From NCBI GenBank assembly GCA_023411395.1, contig JAEYOV010000050.1, forward strand, positions 12,409 to 76,408: 64,000 nucleotides of DNA, in the 5' to 3' direction. Positions within the stretch are counted from its first letter, which is position 1. The number at the start of each line of letters is the position of its first letter. The notes under the pieces were generated by a model. The model did not search any database. It was not told the DNA's origin and saw only the letters and a program-made list of their open reading frames with translations. The translations under genes were made by a program, and so were the position numbers. The DNA is from Bacillota bacterium (GTDB lineage Bacteria; Bacillota; Clostridia; Christensenellales; Aristaeellaceae). Positions 50,911 to 58,765 of this stretch are shown here, piece after piece.

Positions 50911-51920
50911 CAAGCCTTGATCAGCATATCCAGACTTCTTGCACTTTGAACCCTGGATAACAGCTCCTCCGTCAATGCAAAGGTTTTCAGGGCGTCGGCA
51001 TAGGATGAACGTACAAGGGACATGTCTTTTGCCTCAATGGCCCGCATAAATCCCCTGTGCTCCTCCTCGTATTCATCCGCCGTCCCCTGGAATTCAAAGG
51101 GTTCCCCCGCCACCATGCCGCTTGCCTTGTTTTTAAACAAGTCCACGGTGACGGAGCTTTTATCCGTCATGATCTCCACCAGGCACCTGGGGAACGGTGC
51201 GCACCAGGTATGGGTATGGCTGACGATGACCCCGTTCTCCATTTGAAGCGTCCACGTCAGCGTGTCCACCGTGGTATTTGAGCTTCTGACCGGGATGCCC
51301 TGGTTGCCTGCAAAAACCGTCTGAATCATTTTCACTTCACAGCCGGAGATATACCTGCAAAGATCAAGATAATGGATGCACTGGTCGCCCACCACCCCTC
51401 CGGTAACGGAGACCTTGAAAGGATCAAAATGATCCTCCGAGAGCCTGTCAAGCTGATGATAAAACGTATTATAAAATTGGATCATGACAAGCATCTTTCG
51501 CTCGCCTGATATTGCGTCCAGGGTATGATTCAGGCTCTCGTTCCAGCGGTGCATGAAGCCGACCGAATGGAGGAGGTTTGTATCCCGCAAAACCGCTCCG
51601 GCTTTTTTGCCGGTCTCCAGTGTGTCGCACGGCGGCTTCTCGATTAAAACGGGGACACCGGCCTTTGCGCAGGCTTCAATAAGCGCCAGCCTTGCGCGCC
51701 TGGGGGTGGAGAGGATGCAGTAATCGTACGTGCCGTTATCAAGCGCTTCATCAATGCTCCCATACACCGGCACGGACAGGTTCCTGTTTTCTGCAAACGC
51801 CCTGGCGGCCTCCTGGCGGATATCGCATACCGCGGCAATCGCCGCATCCTCGATATTGGCAATGCATTTCACATGTTTCCCCGCGATTTTTCCCGCCCCG
51901 CACAGCAAGACCCGCTTCAT
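50910..51920 (-). CDS. Gfo/Idh/MocA-family oxidoreductase
   Basis: 336 residues. N-terminal Rossmann motif C-G-A-G-K-I-A-G-K-H (residues ~7-16), the family's E-K-P-P (~95-98) and the D-Q-C-I-H-Y-L-D-L-C-R-Y segment with the presumed catalytic His/Asp. These enzymes oxidise or reduce a sugar or inositol hydroxyl with NAD(P). It is second in the operon, 12 bases after the hydroxyacid dehydrogenase. A possible role is oxidation of the released hexose at C1 or C3; not provable here. Confidence 0.88.
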   Translation of the reverse strand: MKRVLLCGAGKIAGKHVKCIANIEDAAIAAVCDIRQEAARAFAENRNLSVPVYGSIDEALDNGTYDYCILSTPRRARLALIEACAKAGVPVLIEKPPCDTLETGKKAGAVLRDTNLLHSVGFMHRWNESLNHTLDAISGERKMLVMIQFYNTFYHQLDRLSEDHFDPFKVSVTGGVVGDQCIHYLDLCRYISGCEVKMIQTVFAGNQGIPVRSSNTTVDTLTWTLQMENGVIVSHTHTWCAPFPRCLVEIMTDKSSVTVDLFKNKASGMVAGEPFEFQGTADEYEEEHRGFMRAIEAKDMSLVRSSYADALKTFALTEELLSRVQSARSLDMLIKA

Positions 51921-51932
51921 ATCTTTTCGCTC

Positions 51933-52904
51933 CTACATTCCGAAATAATTCTTCAGCGTCTCAATGCCGGCCGTGCCGCAGCGCTCAAACATGGCATTGT
52001 TGAAGCCGCCGATGTGCGGTGTAATAAAGGCGTTGTCAAACGTCCGGATAGGATCATCCGCCGCCAGCGGCTCCTTGTCGAACACATCCAGGAACGCCGT
52101 GAAGCGGTTCTTTGCAAGTTCTTCATAAAATGCGTTCTTGTCAAGGATTGCGGCGCGGGCTGAGTTGATGAGCACAGCCCCGTCCTTTAACAGGGATAGT
52201 TCGTTGGCGCCAATCATGCCTTTGGTTTCTTCAGTCACAGGCAGATTCAAGGAAATGATGTCCGAAGCGCGGAGAAGTTCGTGGAGGGAAACACGCCTTA
52301 TGCCCAGCGAATCCGCCTCCTCCTGAGAAAAATACCTGTCGTATCCGATCAGGTTTGTGCAAAAGGGCTTTATATATCTGGCCACGACCTTGCCCACGCG
52401 CCCAAGGCCTGCGATCCCGAAGGTTGAGCGGTAGAGCATGGACGCCTGCCCGCGCCACTCGGGCCATGTGTCACCCGACTTCAGCGCTTGATCATAACGG
52501 TCCAGTTTCAGGCATCCCAGGATGGCCGCGCCTATCACCCATTCGGCGACCGCCCGGCTCACCACGTCGGAAGCGTCGATTACCCTTACGCCGGCTTTTT
52601 GCCACTGGGGAATGGCGATCTCGTGGCAGCCGGGTGCAAAATAATGCGTGAAGGCGGCCACCTTTACCGTCTGAACCGCTTGCAGCGCTTCCGTTGTAAT
52701 TTCCGCCGCACCGATCCCGTTGAGGGACAGGATGGCGTCGGCCCCCTGCATATCCTTAACCAATTCCTCGTATGTCATGGGCGTCTCACGGTCGCGGGGC
52801 GTGCGGATCTTTGCAAAACCTGATAGGAGCTCCTCATTTGCGGGCGTCATGTATTTGGTATAAAATTTCGCTGCCCGGTGGATGTATACGACCGGCTTTT
52901 CCAT
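51933..52904 (-). CDS. D-2-hydroxyacid dehydrogenase (SerA/PdxB-type fold)
   Basis: 323 residues from the ATG at 52904 (GGGTGAGGGGCAT upstream); a TTG at 52922 is also in frame. NAD motif G-L-G-R-V-G-K-V-V (residues ~145-153), catalytic Arg in N-S-A-R-A-A, Glu in D-K-E-P-L, His in T-P-H-I-G-G. The family reduces 2-keto acids (hydroxypyruvate, phosphohydroxypyruvate, 2-ketogluconate). First gene of the operon that continues through the Gfo/Idh protein, the membrane protein, the permeases and two GH38. Confidence 0.88.
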   Translation of the reverse strand: MEKPVVYIHRAAKFYTKYMTPANEELLSGFAKIRTPRDRETPMTYEELVKDMQGADAILSLNGIGAAEITTEALQAVQTVKVAAFTHYFAPGCHEIAIPQWQKAGVRVIDASDVVSRAVAEWVIGAAILGCLKLDRYDQALKSGDTWPEWRGQASMLYRSTFGIAGLGRVGKVVARYIKPFCTNLIGYDRYFSQEEADSLGIRRVSLHELLRASDIISLNLPVTEETKGMIGANELSLLKDGAVLINSARAAILDKNAFYEELAKNRFTAFLDVFDKEPLAADDPIRTFDNAFITPHIGGFNNAMFERCGTAGIETLKNYFGM

Positions 52905-52951
52905 ATGCCCCTCACCCTTCAATGACTGTCTTACGGCTGCGCTTTTTTCTC

Positions 52952-52980
52952 ATTATAGGATCCCGCCAGGAAAAAGTCAA
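52952..52980 (-). promoter_or_regulatory. Promoter of the dehydrogenase-permease-GH38 operon
   Basis: Minus strand: -35 TTGACT (52980-52975), 17-base spacer, -10 TATAAT (52957-52952). The 100 bases upstream are rich in TTTC boxes on the plus strand (53006, 53020, 53051, 53057). Confidence 0.8.
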
Positions 52981-53083
52981 CACCCGTTTTATCAAATTTT
53001 TGTACTTTCTTTTACTATTTTTCACTTTTGATGTCATTAATGGGCGCTTTTTTCACTTTCTTTTGAGCGCCATCCATAATTTA

Positions 53084-53098
53084 TTCATATTTTTTCAA
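53084..53098. promoter_or_regulatory. TTCATATTTTTTCAA, probable DeoR operator (site 2)
   Basis: TTCAT at 53084 and TTCAA at 53094, 10 bases apart. Differs from sites 1 and 3 at the variable middle base and the last base. It lies about 100 bases upstream of the dehydrogenase promoter, after the DeoR gene's terminator. Confidence 0.5.
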
Positions 53099-53110
53099 AA
53101 TGGATGCAAA

Positions 53111-53142
53111 ACGGGCGGCCGTCGCACATCCGGCCGCCCGCC
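53111..53142 (-). terminator. Terminator of the DeoR regulator gene
   Basis: GGGCGGCCG / CGGCCGCCC (53113-53121 and 53131-53139), a perfect 9-pair GC stem with a 9-base loop, followed on the minus strand by GTTTTGC. Lies 25 bases after the stop codon. Confidence 0.75.
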
Positions 53143-53163
53143 CGTTAATCGTATATGTTCCGC

Positions 53164-53913
53164 CTATTTGATCTCATCTTCCACGTAGATGACATTGTCC
53201 AATGCGTCCAGCTCCTTGCGGCGCCTGTCGGTAACGATCATGCTTTCGCCGATGTCCGCCACCTTGCACATGGCCACCACCCCATACTTGCTGGAATCGA
53301 TCAGGAAATAGGTGCTGACGGAATGCTCGATAGCCAGGCGCTTGATGGATTGCTCGTTGGGGTCATGGTTGGTTATGCCCATTTCCATGCTCATGCCGTT
53401 GGCCCCAAGGAAGCTTTTGCTGAAGCGGAGCCTGCCCATGGTCTGTTCCGCCAGGGGCCCCACGCAGGAGCTGGTATTCTTCTTGATCTGGCCGCCCACC
53501 ATGATGCAGTTGATGTCCGCCTTAAGGAGCTTGCTGATGTTGGCAATGGAATTGGTGACTACCGTTACCCGTTCGGCTGCGATGTAATCGATCAGGAGGT
53601 AATTGACGCTGGAGGGGTCCAGGAAAATGATGTCCCCCGGATAGATGAGGCCCGCGGCATAGCGGGCGATGCGGTCTTTTTCCTCCCGGCACAGCTGAAG
53701 CTTTACGTCGATATTCATCTCCACATTCTCATGGTGCAGCCGCACCCCGCCGCCCCGCAAAAGCTCTATTTCGCCGCTGTGCGCCAACTCTTTCAGATCC
53801 CGCCGGACGGTGGATTCGGAAATCCCCATGGCGGCCACCAGATCCGCAAGAAACAGAACCTCATTCCCCTGCAAAAGATCCACAATTTTTTGCCTGCGCA
53901 GCGTTGGGATCAT
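53164..53913 (-). CDS. DeoR/GlpR-family transcriptional regulator
   Basis: 249 residues, AAGGAATGATGGT upstream of the ATG. The N-terminal winged helix reads R-R-Q-K-I-V-D-L-L ... G-I-S-E-S-T-V-R-R-D-L-K-E-L (residues ~6-45), and the C-terminal DeoR effector domain has D-P-S-S-V-N-Y-L and V-T-N-S-I-A-N, the phosphosugar-binding part. It should sense a sugar phosphate made by the neighbouring kinases. It lies between the minus-arm operon and the divergent FGGY kinase, and the TTCAT-type repeats flank it, so it very probably controls both arms. Confidence 0.92.
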   Translation of the reverse strand: MIPTLRRQKIVDLLQGNEVLFLADLVAAMGISESTVRRDLKELAHSGEIELLRGGGVRLHHENVEMNIDVKLQLCREEKDRIARYAAGLIYPGDIIFLDPSSVNYLLIDYIAAERVTVVTNSIANISKLLKADINCIMVGGQIKKNTSSCVGPLAEQTMGRLRFSKSFLGANGMSMEMGITNHDPNEQSIKRLAIEHSVSTYFLIDSSKYGVVAMCKVADIGESMIVTDRRRKELDALDNVIYVEDEIK

Positions 53914-53969
53914 ACCATCATTCCTTCATTATCAGAATACCGCAATATCCAACATATCATATCAGCATC

Positions 53970-53978
53970 ATTATAACA
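53970..53978 (-). promoter_or_regulatory. Extended -10 promoter of the DeoR gene
   Basis: Minus strand TGTTATAAT (53978-53970), a TGnTATAAT extended -10; no convincing -35. Leader about 50 bases. Confidence 0.6.
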
Positions 53979-54020
53979 TAAATCCATCTCTTTTCCAGAT
54001 ATCAAATCCCGTTAAAATTT

Positions 54021-54035
54021 TTCATATTCTTTCAT
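54021..54035. promoter_or_regulatory. TTCATATTCTTTCAT, probable DeoR operator (site 3)
   Basis: TTCAT at 54021 and 54031, 10 bases apart; 16 of 17 bases from 54021 match site 1 if the middle and final variable bases are ignored. It lies 8 bases upstream of the -35 of the kinase operon and about 40 bases upstream of the divergent DeoR promoter. Confidence 0.65.
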
Positions 54036-54043
54036 TCCTTGTC

Positions 54044-54072
54044 TTGCAAAGGCTGATTTTTCATGCTACCAT
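54044..54072 (+). promoter_or_regulatory. Promoter of the FGGY kinase operon
   Basis: -35 TTGCAA (54044-54049), 17-base spacer, -10 TACCAT (54067-54072). The weak -10 is a caution. Leader about 25 bases to the ATG at 54104. Confidence 0.5.
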
Positions 54073-54103
54073 ACAGCAAAGGAAAAAAGGCAGGTTAAGC
54101 GCC

Positions 54104-55558
54104 ATGTCCCTTCTCGCCGTAGACATGGGAACTACCCATTGGAAGGCCGGTCTGTATGAGGATGCCGGGCGGGAGCTGTGCGTCCGGCGCATTGCCGCGC
54201 CGGTGAAACAGGATGCGGAAGGCTATTTCTATTATGAACCACACGACTTGCAGGGTTCATTGCGGGAGCTGACAAGCGGATTCACCCCCGGGCAAAGGGC
54301 GCAAACGCAGATTATTGCGCTCACCGGCATGGCGGAGGCGGGGCTCGTCACACACCGGCGGACGGGAGAGCCGCTTACGCCCATCCTGCCCTGGTTTGAC
54401 AAAAGAACCGTGCCGCTGTTTGAAAAGCTGCGGGGCACAGCGCTTTTCCAAAATCGCCACCGGATCACCGGGCTGCCCAACAGCTACAAGTACGGCATTT
54501 ACAAGCTGCTTTATTGGAAAGAGAAATTGTCCCTTTCCCCTCATGATCTGCGCTGGCTGGGCATGGTGGAATACGGGGCCTTCCTCCTGACCGGGCAGGC
54601 TGCCGCCGAGCCCACCCTGGCAGCCCGCACGTATGCGTATAATCTGAACACCCGGACATGGGATTATCCTCTCCTGGATAAGCTGGGATTGCCCGCTTCC
54701 ATCCTGCCGCCGCTGGCGGCCTCCGGTGCGGCCATGGGTACGCTGCTGCCCGAGGCCGCAGATTTACTTGGCCTGATGCCGGGCATCCCCGTTTGTATCT
54801 GCGGTCACGACCACCTGTGCGCGGCGTATGGCGCGCATGCTTTGCAGCCGGGCCGCCTGTTCACCTCCATGGGCACGGCCCAGGTACTGCTGGGCCTAAA
54901 GAATATGGCCGCACCGGGGGCGGCGGAAACATCCACCGGTCTCTCCTTCGGGCCGCCGCCCAGGGGAGAGGGGCTGGCGGCACTGGGTTCCATCCAGTCA
55001 GCCGGGGGTTCGGTGACGCTGTGGAACAAGCTGCTCTACGGCGGGCAGGGCTATGACGCGCTATTAAAGGATGTGCAGGATCTTCCCGACGGTCCCAGCG
55101 GCCTTGTGTACCTCCCATACCTTGGCGGCAGCGGCGCGCCGCATATATGCAGCCGGGCCAGGGGCGCATTTCTCGATCTGGCGGAGGATACCACCCGTCC
55201 CCAAATGATATTGGGCGTCTATGAGGGCATCGCCTTTGAATCCCGGCTGATCCTGCAGGCCGCACAAATGGAAAGCGCAAAGGAAATCACCGCCTGCGGC
55301 GGTCTTTCGGCCCATGGGCGGTTGATGCAAACGATGGCAGACGTGCTGGGGATGGATGTTCTTGTACCGGCTCTTACCGAGGGCACGCTGTATGGCGCCG
55401 CAAGGCTGGCCTGGGAGCAAGCGGGCGTCCTTTTGCCAAAGCCGCCCATCCTCCGCCGCTATGCGCCCCGCCCGGCGCTTTTGAAATCGTATGATGCGCT
55501 GTACCATAGCCGCTACCTGCCCTTGCAGGAGCAGATCCTGCGCCACTATGACCGATAG
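54104..55558 (+). CDS. FGGY-family carbohydrate kinase
   Basis: 484 residues from the ATG at 54104, AGGT at 8 bases. N-terminal phosphate loop A-V-D-M-G-T-T-H-W-K (residues ~5-14), I-L-P-W-F-D-K-R, G-H-D-H-L-C-A-A-Y-G (~232-241, catalytic Asp) and late A-C-G-G-L-S-A-H-G-R (~390-399, ATP site). The family phosphorylates xylulose, gluconate, fuculose, rhamnulose and others. Its partner 11 bases downstream is a class II aldolase/adducin, the same pairing seen for fuculose and rhamnulose, so a ketose 1-phosphate product is plausible. Substrate not identified. Confidence 0.88.
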   Translation: MSLLAVDMGTTHWKAGLYEDAGRELCVRRIAAPVKQDAEGYFYYEPHDLQGSLRELTSGFTPGQRAQTQIIALTGMAEAGLVTHRRTGEPLTPILPWFDKRTVPLFEKLRGTALFQNRHRITGLPNSYKYGIYKLLYWKEKLSLSPHDLRWLGMVEYGAFLLTGQAAAEPTLAARTYAYNLNTRTWDYPLLDKLGLPASILPPLAASGAAMGTLLPEAADLLGLMPGIPVCICGHDHLCAAYGAHALQPGRLFTSMGTAQVLLGLKNMAAPGAAETSTGLSFGPPPRGEGLAALGSIQSAGGSVTLWNKLLYGGQGYDALLKDVQDLPDGPSGLVYLPYLGGSGAPHICSRARGAFLDLAEDTTRPQMILGVYEGIAFESRLILQAAQMESAKEITACGGLSAHGRLMQTMADVLGMDVLVPALTEGTLYGAARLAWEQAGVLLPKPPILRRYAPRPALLKSYDALYHSRYLPLQEQILRHYDR

Positions 55559-55569
55559 GGGGAAAGCAC

Positions 55570-56229
55570 ATGGAAAGGGAACAGGCTGCCAGAGCCCTCG
55601 CGGACGCGGGCAAATGGATCATGGATAAAGGGCTGACCTGGGGAAACGCAGGCAACCTCAGCATGAAGCTGGATGAGGACCATTTGCTCATCACCGCCAG
55701 CGGCACACGGCTTAATAGCCTGACCGATGAAAGCTTTACCGTTTGCCGCCTTTCCACCGGACAGCATTGGGACGGCAAGCCCTCCAAGGAACTGCCTGTG
55801 CATGTGGCTGTCTACCGGGCCTGCCCCTGGGCCGGGGCGGTGGTGCACGCCTCGCCCCCAAACGCCACGTTGGCAGCCATAACCGGCCTGACCGTGCGCA
55901 GCGATTTGTTCGTTGAGAGCATGTACTATCTGCAGCGGGTGTGCCGCATCCCCTACCACCATCCGGGCAGCGCTGACCTGGCCCGGGAGGTGGGCCTTGC
56001 AGCGGCGCAGCATAATGTCATGCTGCTTGAAAACCACGGAACACTCACATACGATTCTACCCTTGCGGAGGCGGCCATGGCGCTGGAGATTTTGGAGAAT
56101 ACCTGCCGCCTTATGCTGCTTGCCCAAAGCGCCGGGCTTGCGCTTCATCCCATTCCCCCGGAAACGGTGGAGGATTTTTTGCTGCGTTCCGGCTACAGGC
56201 CGCCCCGAAACTGGCCGGAGCGGGACTGA
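55570..56229 (+). CDS. Class II aldolase/adducin-family protein (FucA-like) with atypical zinc site
   Basis: 219 residues, GGGGGAAAGCAC upstream. Family motifs: G-N-A-G-N-L-S-M-K (residues ~25-33), A-S-G-T-R-L, S-K-E-L-P-V-H (catalytic Glu, ~75-81), V-V-H-A-S-P-P and L-E-N-H-G. The family's zinc pair is normally H-x-H; here the codons read H-A-S, so one ligand is replaced by Ser. The enzyme should cleave a ketose 1-phosphate to DHAP and an aldehyde, or decarboxylate an acid-sugar phosphate as some relatives do. It sits between the FGGY kinase and the beta-mannosidase. Confidence 0.82.
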   Translation: MEREQAARALADAGKWIMDKGLTWGNAGNLSMKLDEDHLLITASGTRLNSLTDESFTVCRLSTGQHWDGKPSKELPVHVAVYRACPWAGAVVHASPPNATLAAITGLTVRSDLFVESMYYLQRVCRIPYHHPGSADLAREVGLAAAQHNVMLLENHGTLTYDSTLAEAAMALEILENTCRLMLLAQSAGLALHPIPPETVEDFLLRSGYRPPRNWPERD

Positions 56230-56242
56230 GGAGGTAAAGCGC

Positions 56243-58765
56243 ATGTGGCATTCCCTGTGCGATTGCGTTTGGGAATTGAAGGGCTTCTGGCCCGGCGAGC
56301 CTCTTTGGACCACCAGTGTGGAAAGTACGGTGACACGCAGAGGCATCATGGATTGGATCCCGGCGCAGGTGCCCGGCGGCGTCCACCGGGCGCTGCAAAA
56401 GGCGGGCATCCTTCCCGACCCGTATTTCGAACGCAACAGCCTTTTATGCGAGTGGGTGGAAAACCGCTGGTGGTGCTACCGCACCGTTTTCACCCCGCCG
56501 CAAAGCGCGGCCGGAAAGCGGCTGCGCCTTGTGTTCCGGGGGCTTGACGACACAGCCAGGGTATTTTTGAACGGCAGCCTCCTGGGCGAGCATACGGGCA
56601 TATACGAGCCTGCTGTGTTTGACATCAGCGCCAATATGCGCATGGGTGAAGAAAATAGCCTGCTGGTGCTGCTGGAAGGCGCGCCGCGGGAGCAGGGGCA
56701 GATTGGCTGCACCAGCAAAACAGCCACGCAAAAGGCCCGCTTCAATTACAAATGGGACTTTTGCACCCGGCTGGTGAATATAGGCATATGGCAGGAGGCA
56801 GGGCTGCACGCAAGCGGCGCGGCCTATTTTTCGGATGTGGCCGTTACCAGTGATGTGCGGGAGGGTGCGGGGTTTTTGCGCATCAAGGCTGCTGCCTGTG
56901 GCATGGCCGGCACTTTGAAGGCAGATGTGTCCCTGGATGGCAGGCTGCTGCTTTCCCGGCTGTTTAAGGCGGGAAGCGAAGTTGATCCTGTCTTTTGCGG
57001 GGAAATCATCATCAAAGACCCGCAGCTTTGGTGGTGCAACGGCATGGGTGGCCAGCCTTTGTATGATGTGCGGCTGTCGCTGTTGTCCGGGGAGGATGTC
57101 AGCGACGAATGGGCGGGGCGCGCCGGGCTTCGAAGCCTTGCTTACCGCCGCTGCGACGGGGCGCGAGAGGATGCCCTGCCCTATGTGCCCGTCATCAATG
57201 GCCGGCCCGTGTACATCAAGGGCGTCAACCTGACGCCCCTGGACATGTGCTATGGCGACGTGTCGGATGACCGCTACCGGCGGCTGTTTTTGATGCTGCG
57301 CCATATGCATGTGAATCTGGTGCGGGTGTGGGGCGGCGGGATCATTGAAACGGAGGCGTTTTACCGCCTGGCGGATCAGCATGGCATCCTCGTCTGGCAG
57401 GAGTTCATACAATCCTCTTCCGGCATCGAAAACGTGCCTTGCAGGGATGGGCCGTTTTTGCAGTTGCTTTCCCGCAACGCCCGCAGCGCCATTCTGGAGA
57501 AGCGGAACCATGTGAGCCTTGCCTTCTGGTCCGGCGGCAACGAGCTGACGGGAGAAAACGGCCGCCCCGTGGACGACGGCGACGCCAACATCCATATGCT
57601 TAAAGCATTATGCCGGGAGCTGGACCCTTCCCGGCTGTTTCTGCCTTCCTCTCCCTCCGGCCCTGCCTTCGGGTTGGATCAGGGGCAGCCGGGAGACCAT
57701 CATGATGTTCATGGAAACTGGCAGTACGAGGGCGTCCGCAAGCATTACGAAAGGTACAACAAATCCGACAGTATGCTGCACAGCGAGTTTGGAGCCGACG
57801 GCCTTTCCTCCCTCCGTTCGCTGCGCGCCTTCCTGTCGGAAAAGAACCTTCTCGTCACCTCCATGCGGGATAACCTTGTCTGGCGCCACCATGGCGAATG
57901 GTGGGATACGTTGCTTTACCGTGACAGGCCGCTTTTTGGAGAGCCGCCCCATATGCATGGCTGGATACGCGCCAGCCAACTGATGCAGGCGGAGGCGGTT
58001 CGCTACGCCGTAGCCGCCAACCGGCGGCGGAAGTTTCAAAATGCAGGCAGCATCCTCTGGCAGTTCAATGAGCCGTATCCCAACGCATCCTGCACCTCGC
58101 TGACGGAATACGCAGGTTACCCCAAGCACGCCTACTACGCCATCCGCAAAGCCTACGCGCCCCTGGCGGTATCGCTGCAGTACGAAAGCCTGCTGGTTCC
58201 GGCGGATGCGCCCATGACGGTGTCGCTGTCCGTCCATTCCACCCGTGCATGCGGCGCCGCATCGCTGCTGCTGGAAGCGCTGGATATCCACGGCCGGATA
58301 CTTGAGAATTTTCAAACGAACGTCACATTGATGGAAAACCGCTGCACCCCGGCAGGTGAGCAGACGCTTTGCATGCCGCCACAGCCTTATGGCCTCTTCT
58401 TTTTGCGGCTGACGCTCCTGATGGCAAAAATCCCCTGCGCCCGGGAGCTGTACTTCTTTACCCAGCGGGAGGAGGCTGATGCGCCCTTGTCACCCATACT
58501 GTGCCTGCCCCGGGCCCGGGTGCGCTTAACGCCCCAGGGCGGAAGCTTCCTGGCGCACAACACAGGGGATACGGTGTGCCTGTACCTGCACGGCGAGCCG
58601 GAGGATGCGTCTTCCGCCATGCTACAAGACAGCTTTGTCACCCTGTTCCCCGGAGAATCGGAGATGCTGGTTCCCATGGAAAAGGCAGGCAATTGGCGCT
58701 TTGGGACTCTGAATGATACGGATATCCTTTTTGACACCGGGAGGAAGCACCATGTGGGAAATTGA
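56243..58765 (+). CDS. GH2 beta-mannosidase
   Basis: 840 residues from the ATG at 56243, GAGGAGGTAAAGCGC upstream. Jelly-roll and immunoglobulin-like domains (1-~310), then the barrel. Beta-mannosidase-type signatures: V-R-V-W-G-G-G-I-I-E (residues ~360-369), acid/base Glu434 in F-W-S-G-G-N-E-L, nucleophile Glu515 in M-L-H-S-E-F-G. Beta-mannosidases remove terminal beta-mannose, for example the core mannose of N-glycans or mannan ends. Cytoplasmic. With three GH38 in the same presumed regulon this gives both anomeric activities on mannosides. Confidence 0.9.
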   Translation: MWHSLCDCVWELKGFWPGEPLWTTSVESTVTRRGIMDWIPAQVPGGVHRALQKAGILPDPYFERNSLLCEWVENRWWCYRTVFTPPQSAAGKRLRLVFRGLDDTARVFLNGSLLGEHTGIYEPAVFDISANMRMGEENSLLVLLEGAPREQGQIGCTSKTATQKARFNYKWDFCTRLVNIGIWQEAGLHASGAAYFSDVAVTSDVREGAGFLRIKAAACGMAGTLKADVSLDGRLLLSRLFKAGSEVDPVFCGEIIIKDPQLWWCNGMGGQPLYDVRLSLLSGEDVSDEWAGRAGLRSLAYRRCDGAREDALPYVPVINGRPVYIKGVNLTPLDMCYGDVSDDRYRRLFLMLRHMHVNLVRVWGGGIIETEAFYRLADQHGILVWQEFIQSSSGIENVPCRDGPFLQLLSRNARSAILEKRNHVSLAFWSGGNELTGENGRPVDDGDANIHMLKALCRELDPSRLFLPSSPSGPAFGLDQGQPGDHHDVHGNWQYEGVRKHYERYNKSDSMLHSEFGADGLSSLRSLRAFLSEKNLLVTSMRDNLVWRHHGEWWDTLLYRDRPLFGEPPHMHGWIRASQLMQAEAVRYAVAANRRRKFQNAGSILWQFNEPYPNASCTSLTEYAGYPKHAYYAIRKAYAPLAVSLQYESLLVPADAPMTVSLSVHSTRACGAASLLLEALDIHGRILENFQTNVTLMENRCTPAGEQTLCMPPQPYGLFFLRLTLLMAKIPCARELYFFTQREEADAPLSPILCLPRARVRLTPQGGSFLAHNTGDTVCLYLHGEPEDASSAMLQDSFVTLFPGESEMLVPMEKAGNWRFGTLNDTDILFDTGRKHHVGN

